Made by a program: the position numbers and the translations under genes. Positions 55,386 through 60,000 of a stretch of 60,000 nucleotides of DNA are shown piece by piece. A model generated the notes under the pieces. The model made no database searches. It saw only the letters and a list, made by a program, of their open reading frames with translations, and was not told where the DNA came from. This DNA is from Acanthaster planci (taxonomy: Eukaryota; Echinodermata; Asteroidea; Valvatida; Acanthasteridae). Positions within the stretch are counted from its first letter, which is position 1. Each line of letters begins with the position of its first letter. The stretch lies in the NCBI RefSeq assembly GCF_001949145.1, contig NW_019091394.1:423758-483757 (forward strand), written 5' to 3'.

Positions 55386-55508
55386 AAGCTGCATCTGAAT
55401 CTCTTTTCTAGAGCTAGGTCCAGGTCTTCGCTCTGTTGGAAATGTGTAGAGACGTGCAGACAATAGACCTAGCCGTAGCTCTGGAAGCCCGGTTCAGACA
55501 CAGCCTTA
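55386..55508. mobile_element. 123-bp palindromic MITE, subfamily 2 copy B (inverted)
   Basis: The reverse complement of this segment aligns along its length with 32146-32268 (shared TAGAGCTAGGTC, CAATAGACCTAGC and GGAAGCCCG blocks). The tips are AAGCTGCATCTGAA on the left and TTCAGACACAGCCTT on the right. Confidence 0.65.
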
Positions 55509-56000
55509 GCTGCAAAATGCCAAAATTGTTCTATTTCCTGGTGCTGCATGTATTATATTCTCCTCTTCAGATCACTTTGATGAAGATCAGAGCTTCCTGG
55601 GTGATTTTGAGTAGACCTTTTGTTCCATGTGTAAATGCTGGTTGCATTGCATTGTGGGATATTATACTGCAGGTGATAACACTAGTATTGTTTTGTTGTA
55701 GAAACAATACAATTTATGACTTTGAAACTTGTAAATTTGCGTCTAGAAGAACATGGCATTTTGTAGGCTTTTGAATGTCATCAGATATATCATAAAAATT
55801 ATGCTGTTGGATAATTTCATGTAATTGTTTTATTTATAAAAAAGTTTTAATTGATGGCAATTAGTTGATGTTTGGCCATTTCGTCGCCCACCGCATGCTC
55901 ACTGCCAAGACACCCAAATGTCAATCTCGTTCCCCTGGGTACGATTTTGCCCCGCCATGTTGGTTCCCATGCCTTGTGCGACCTAACCTCTGGTATTGTA

Positions 56001-56037
56001 TAATTTAAATATCCCACTGTTTGGGATATTTAAATTA
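56001..56037. repeat. Perfect 16-bp inverted repeat with 5-base loop
   Basis: TAATTTAAATATCCCA, loop CTGTT, then the exact complement TGGGATATTTAAATTA. The stem has no mismatches. Confidence 0.85.
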
Positions 56038-56259
56038 GGATTTCAGTCTATAAGCACGCAGTTGACTTCACGATATGTATATTCATCCTGAATAGTCAGT
56101 CAGCAAGAAATTAACATTTCACGTTGGTTTCTCTATGGCAGAAACAGACTTCCCTTTGTAACAATTTACAAAATGTAAATAGAATTCTTTTCCTGTGAAT
56201 TTAATGTGGAATTATTTCAATTTTGCAGAAAAACCCAGAATTTTCTGAAAAGAAATAAA

Positions 56260-57990
56260 ATGGAATTATAACCCCTTGCAGATTGTCACCAAACCCAGAT
56301 TTCTTTTCATCAAATGCAAGACTAACCCCTTGTAAATTAAATTTTTTCATATTTGAATTTTTTTTTTAAATTCACATTTTTCTCAAAATTAACAAAAGTA
56401 CAAGACTGACCCCTTGCAGATCATAATTTTTAAGCAGAAATTAAATTGTTTTCAAACTTAATATAATGCAAGACTAACCCCTTGCAAATTTAATTTTCAG
56501 CAAACTCAAAATTTTCTCTTAATTACTACACAATGCACGATTTACCCCACCCAGATTTTAATTTTTCAAGAAGCCAAGAAATTTCTCTAAATAAACAGAA
56601 ATATAAGGCTAACCCCTTTTAGATTTGAATTTTTCAGTAAAATCAGATTTTCTCAAAAAAATAATGAAAATGCAAGACTAACCCCTTGCAAATTTAATTT
56701 TTCAGCAAACCCACTTTTTTTCAACACAAATCGAAATACAAGACCAAGCCCCTACAGATTTTATGTTTTTTAGCAAAATTCAACTTTTTCCTCAAAATTA
56801 ATAAAAAGGCAGGACTAGCCCCGATTTGAATTTTTCAGCAATAGCGATTTTTCCCCAAACGTAATGAAACTGCAAGAGTAACCCCTTACAGGTATTAATT
56901 TGCCATTAAACCCAAATTTTCTCAAACTAGATTAAAATGTAAGACCAACGTCTAGCAGATTTGTATTCTTGAGAAACAATTTTTTTTTTCAAACTTAACA
57001 AAAATGCAAGATTAACACCTTGCAATTTTTGTTTTTCAAGAAATTAAGAAATTTTTCTCAATAAATAGGATTGTGAGGCTAACCCCTTGTAGATTTGAAT
57101 TTTTTAGTAAAACCAGATTTTGTAAAAATTAATGACAATGCAAGTCTAACCCCTTGCAAATTTAATTTTTCAGCAAACGTGGAATTTTCTCATCACAAAC
57201 AGAAATACAAGACCAAGCCCTTTACAGATTTTGTTTTTCTGAAAACTTTCTCAAAATTAATACAAGTGCAAGACAAATCCCTCACAGATTTAAATTTTCA
57301 GCAATAGTAATTTTTCCCAAAAGGTAATAAAACTACAAGAATAACAGATATTATTTTTCAGTTTCTCAAATTGTATGAAAATTCCAAACTAATCCCTTGC
57401 AGATTTTAAGTTTGGGCAAAATGTCACATTCCTGAAAATGAAACAAATGCAAGGCTAACCCCTTGCAAATTTTAATCTTTTCGGAAATAATGATTTTTCC
57501 CCCCAGAAGTAATAAAAACGCACATGGGTACAGGGCGTCGCCAGGATCTTTTCATCCCTGTGGGGGAAAGGCACACCACTTTTTGGAGAGCTTGGCGTTT
57601 CCGGAGGAAAGTACTTATCGATATATCAGCTAAAAAGAAATTGTTAAATTAATTAAAAGATTTCAAGGAAACAATGGCGGGAGAGAGTCAATTTGGAGGT
57701 TTCTTCAGGCAAATTGGTGATTTTGTTTCCTTTCATATCAGTTTGTTTTCATTTCTTCCGCGTTTTCAAAAATTTTCTCTTTAATTTTTTTCTCATTTTT
57801 TGGGGGGGTGCAACCCCCCTCCTTTCCGACGAGTATGAAAATGCAACACTAAACCCTTGTAGATTTGAGTTTTCGACAATGCCAGATTATTCTCAAAATA
57901 AATGAAAGTGCAGGACCAAATCCTTGAAGCTTTGAAATCACCAGCAAAATATAAAAATGTTCTCTAAAATAATAACAGACCAATACCAAT
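56260..57990 (+). repeat. Degenerate AT-rich satellite, about 67-bp monomer with higher-order period near 470 bp
   Basis: More than 20 diverged copies of a monomer built around TGCAAGACTAACCCCTTGCA followed by GATTTGAATTTTTCAGCAAA and a TTTTCTCAAAATTAAT-type end. Anchor points recur about every 60-75 bp, for example near 56467, 56532, 56604, 56670, 56735, 56809, 56871 and 56937. Seven-monomer blocks then resemble each other better than neighbours do. Pairs such as 56604/57072, 56670/57139 and 56735/57207 lie 468-472 bp apart and share monomer-specific variants (AGGCTAACCCC, ATACAAGACCAAGCCC). Unrelated sequence at about 57515-57840 interrupts the array. Confidence 0.85.
57515..57840. mobile_element. 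Probable insertion inside the satellite array
   Basis: The monomer pattern stops near 57515 and resumes near 57845. The block between starts around GGGCGTCGCCAGGATCTTTT and ends around GGGGGGGTGCAACCCCCCTC. GCGTCGCCAGGAT at one end with a GGGGG/CCCCC hairpin near the other resembles DNA-element remnants in invertebrate genomes. No terminal repeats were fully defined. Confidence 0.35.
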
Positions 57991-58494
57991 CCCGTCTGTG
58001 GAACATTTTGTTAACGCCGGGTTTGGGACCAAGACAGAAATCTATCACGTGGAAAGATGCAAGACTAAAACACATTTCTCTTGCTCTTGTTTAAGCTTAT
58101 AATGGCTGGTGTTTGGAAACACCAAACTATTTCACTATTTCACAAACTATTGCGTCTTTAAATTCTAAATTATAAAATGCATGATTGTACACGTATTAAT
58201 TAAAACCATTGCTCCATTAAAATGGAGATCGGTGAATAAAACCAAAGATTGTATAGCGCCTCGCCCACGTAGCCTCATTTGGAGGCGATTACTCAAAATC
58301 GCCACGCAAGTTTTGTGGGGTTTCTTTGAAAGAAAGGGAAGACGCACAGTCAAGGAGATTGTCACTATCACTTGTCTTCATACAATACTAATGTCATTCG
58401 ACGTGAAAACTTGAATTTTTTTGGCCATTACTAAAGAATGTCTCGAGACTCATGCGTGTTTGTAATTTAGGAATGTGCATCTTTATATTAAAAT

Positions 58495-59328
58495 TCAGTT
58501 CTTTTCCATCCATTTCGCCCTAAGCGCGTCTGCAGCGGTTGGCCTGTTCTCTGGTCGTACTTTTAAGATCGACTCCGCATAATCTCGACAGGTTCTATCG
58601 ATCTGCCTCAGGGGTCTCGGCCAGCGAAGAGGTGCGGAGGTCATCCTGGTCCGTATCCTCGCCACGTCATCGCAGCCAAACGGCAGGTAGCCGCAGACCA
58701 TGAAGAACAGCACCACGCCAGTCGACCACACGTCGGCCGGCTTCAACTCGCCGCCAGCTCGGTCCAAGACTTCCGGAGCGGCGTAGGCGGGCGAACCGTA
58801 GAACCCATCCCGGTGCTGCGACGGCGGGTCTGACCCGGTGTGCTCGGTGCGAGAAACCGCACATCCAAAGTCGCAAATCTTCACGACCTCCTCGTTTCCC
58901 GTGACGACGATGTTCTAGCATTTGATGTCCCTGTGCACTATGTCTTGGCTGTGCATGTACGCCACGGCGTCCAAAATCTGAGCGAAGAACTTTCGCGCCA
59001 ATCTCTCCGAGAGTCGTCTGCGCAGGTGCACGAACTTCCTTAGATCGCCATTTTGCGCATGTTCCATGATTATCCAAAGGGATCCTGCCTCCACGAAGTG
59101 GTCGTAAACATCTATTATATTTCCATGAACCAGCCTAGACATGATGACGAATTCCCTCGAGGCCATCGACAACGCGTCTTCGTTTTCTCGCGAGAGTGGG
59201 ATGATTTTGGCGGCAACGTGGCGTCCATGCCGTCTGCAAAAGGCAAGTTTGACGGTGGAGAAGCGGCCACGCCCGATGATAGCCCCTTTGTCGACTTCGT
59301 ACTCTTCCTTCAAAGTTGTATGTCCCAT
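58495..59328 (-). pseudogene. TSSK-like serine/threonine kinase, single exon, one in-frame TAG
   Basis: A 278-codon minus-strand frame from ATG (59328-59326) to TGA (58497-58495), broken only by TAG at codon 138 (58917-58915). Kinase landmarks are intact: Gly-rich loop GRGRFSTVKLA (19-29), Lys41 in VAAKII, Glu59, HRDIKC (132-137) with Asp134, Asn139, DFG (153-155), APE (184-186), DVWSTGVVLFFMVCGYLPFG and the final RPTAADAL region. HRDIKC-x-N, the short C-terminus and the intronless layout fit testis-specific serine kinases (about 270-370 aa), which act in sperm development and function. In the family the residue at the TAG is usually Glu, and one base change from GAG or CAG explains it. No splice sites that would remove the stop are apparent. 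It may be a recent pseudogene, a null allele or an assembly error. Confidence 0.8.
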
Positions 59329-60000
59329 TCTTCAGAATCTGATCCGGTAAATAAACCATGTGAGATAAACCTGCGAAATAAATCAACTTACACTGTCAAA
59401 AGTATCCACTTTACTTTTGCGGTTTACAAAACGCCCTATTGATTTATCACGGTACATTTGCACAGTTTTACCAAACCCACATGTCCCCTCCCTTAATTAA
59501 ATGTAAAAAAGGGAATATTTTATGCTCTTTACAAATGAGTCAGTTCAAATTATATCCAGTTTCCAGCAGTAATCACAGATTCATTTTGTTCGCATTTTGA
59601 TACAGCGTAAGCATTCAAGAGTGATTAATCCGAGGTCTCTCGTACAAATTTTGCCAGTAAGTTTTAGCTTCAACATTAATTCTTAATAATCACCGTCAAC
59701 ATTCCAAATGTCACCAGTTCAGCAATGTGTATCACTGTTCATCTCTGCCAATTTCACAAGCAATATAACGATTGACAACTCGTGTTGTGGACACGCATTA
59801 TTTCGGTTGCGCCTAGTGGGTACAGACGCATCACATATCTCTCAAAACCCGTGCACGAGCTTACAGATCTTCCTAAAATATTGCACCGGTGTAATACATA
59901 CTTTAAACTAACAAAAGTTCCCAAATCGGATGCTTACGTTTGAAGTTTCGGCTCCGGTTGCGGCATTATTTCTTGTGTAAAGCGTCCACAACAGGCGTTT
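59329..60000. other. 5' flank of the TSSK-like gene
   Basis: Upstream (on the minus strand) of the kinase start. AT-rich, with no open frame of recognisable content and no clear promoter motif seen. Confidence 0.5.

Larger units (their letters stand above)
53855..58494. other. HS6ST 3' flank and repeat-rich region before the kinase
   Basis: 4.6 kb without a gene. It contains the HS6ST 3' UTR and a 376-bp fold-back (54931-55306) that includes the first clear plus-strand AATAAA (54963-54968). Next come a subfamily-2 palindromic MITE (55386-55508), a perfect 16-bp hairpin (56001-56037), and a satellite-like array (about 56260-57990) with an inserted block. Confidence 0.75.

Noticed and set aside
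55436-55774. 112-aa ORF starting inside a MITE
   Set aside because: The start lies in the 55386-55508 repeat and the remainder has no recognisable motif.

Overview
This is a piece of an animal nuclear genome. Five protein-coding loci can be rebuilt from conserved protein blocks. The four multi-exon genes have GT-AG junctions throughout that keep the reading frame. Long introns, abundant short fold-back elements and a full metazoan gene set (corepressor subunit, cullin RING protein, ciliary NDP kinase, heparan sulfate sulfotransferase, TSSK-type kinase) point to an invertebrate deuterostome. Amphioxus (Branchiostoma) is my best guess from intron style and repeat texture, but the window does not prove it. 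There is one assembly gap of 72 N (36376-36447).

Layout. Positions 1-7218 hold no recognisable coding exon; they contain a palindromic element studded with nuclear-receptor-type half sites and two candidate promoter/5' UTR exons. TBL1XR1 (+) runs from 7219 to 37088 in 12 coding exons (494 aa). Its introns carry a 50-bp x 6 tandem repeat, a broken RecQ-like helicase fragment and several MITE families. After about 5.4 kb of noncoding DNA comes RNF7/Rbx2 (-), 43473-42509, 3 exons, 118 aa, tail-to-tail with TBL1XR1. NME7 (+), 45008-49347, 9 exons, 376 aa, lies head-to-head with RNF7. HS6ST (+), 52181-53854, 2 exons, 349 aa, follows. A 3' repeat zone contains a large fold-back and a degenerate 67-bp satellite with a higher-order period near 470 bp. 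A single-exon TSSK-like kinase lies on the minus strand (59328-58495). It is intact except for one in-frame TAG directly after the catalytic HRDIKC motif.

The genes do not form an operon or a pathway; each has its own exons and orientation. They act in separate processes: nuclear-receptor corepression and exchange (TBL1XR1), CUL5-type ubiquitin ligation (RNF7), axonemal and gamma-tubulin structures (NME7), Golgi heparan sulfate modification (HS6ST), and probably sperm-related phosphorylation (TSSK-like).

The most notable non-genic signals are: the TAG-interrupted kinase; the 7-monomer higher-order repeat; the palindromic element with nine GGGTCA/AGGTCA half sites upstream of a nuclear-receptor cofactor gene; two 122-bp palindrome subfamilies that share GGCYGTGTCCGAA-like tips; TTAA-flanked elements with telomere-like CCCTAAC tips; and a 126-bp fold-back bounded by an exact 8-bp duplication.
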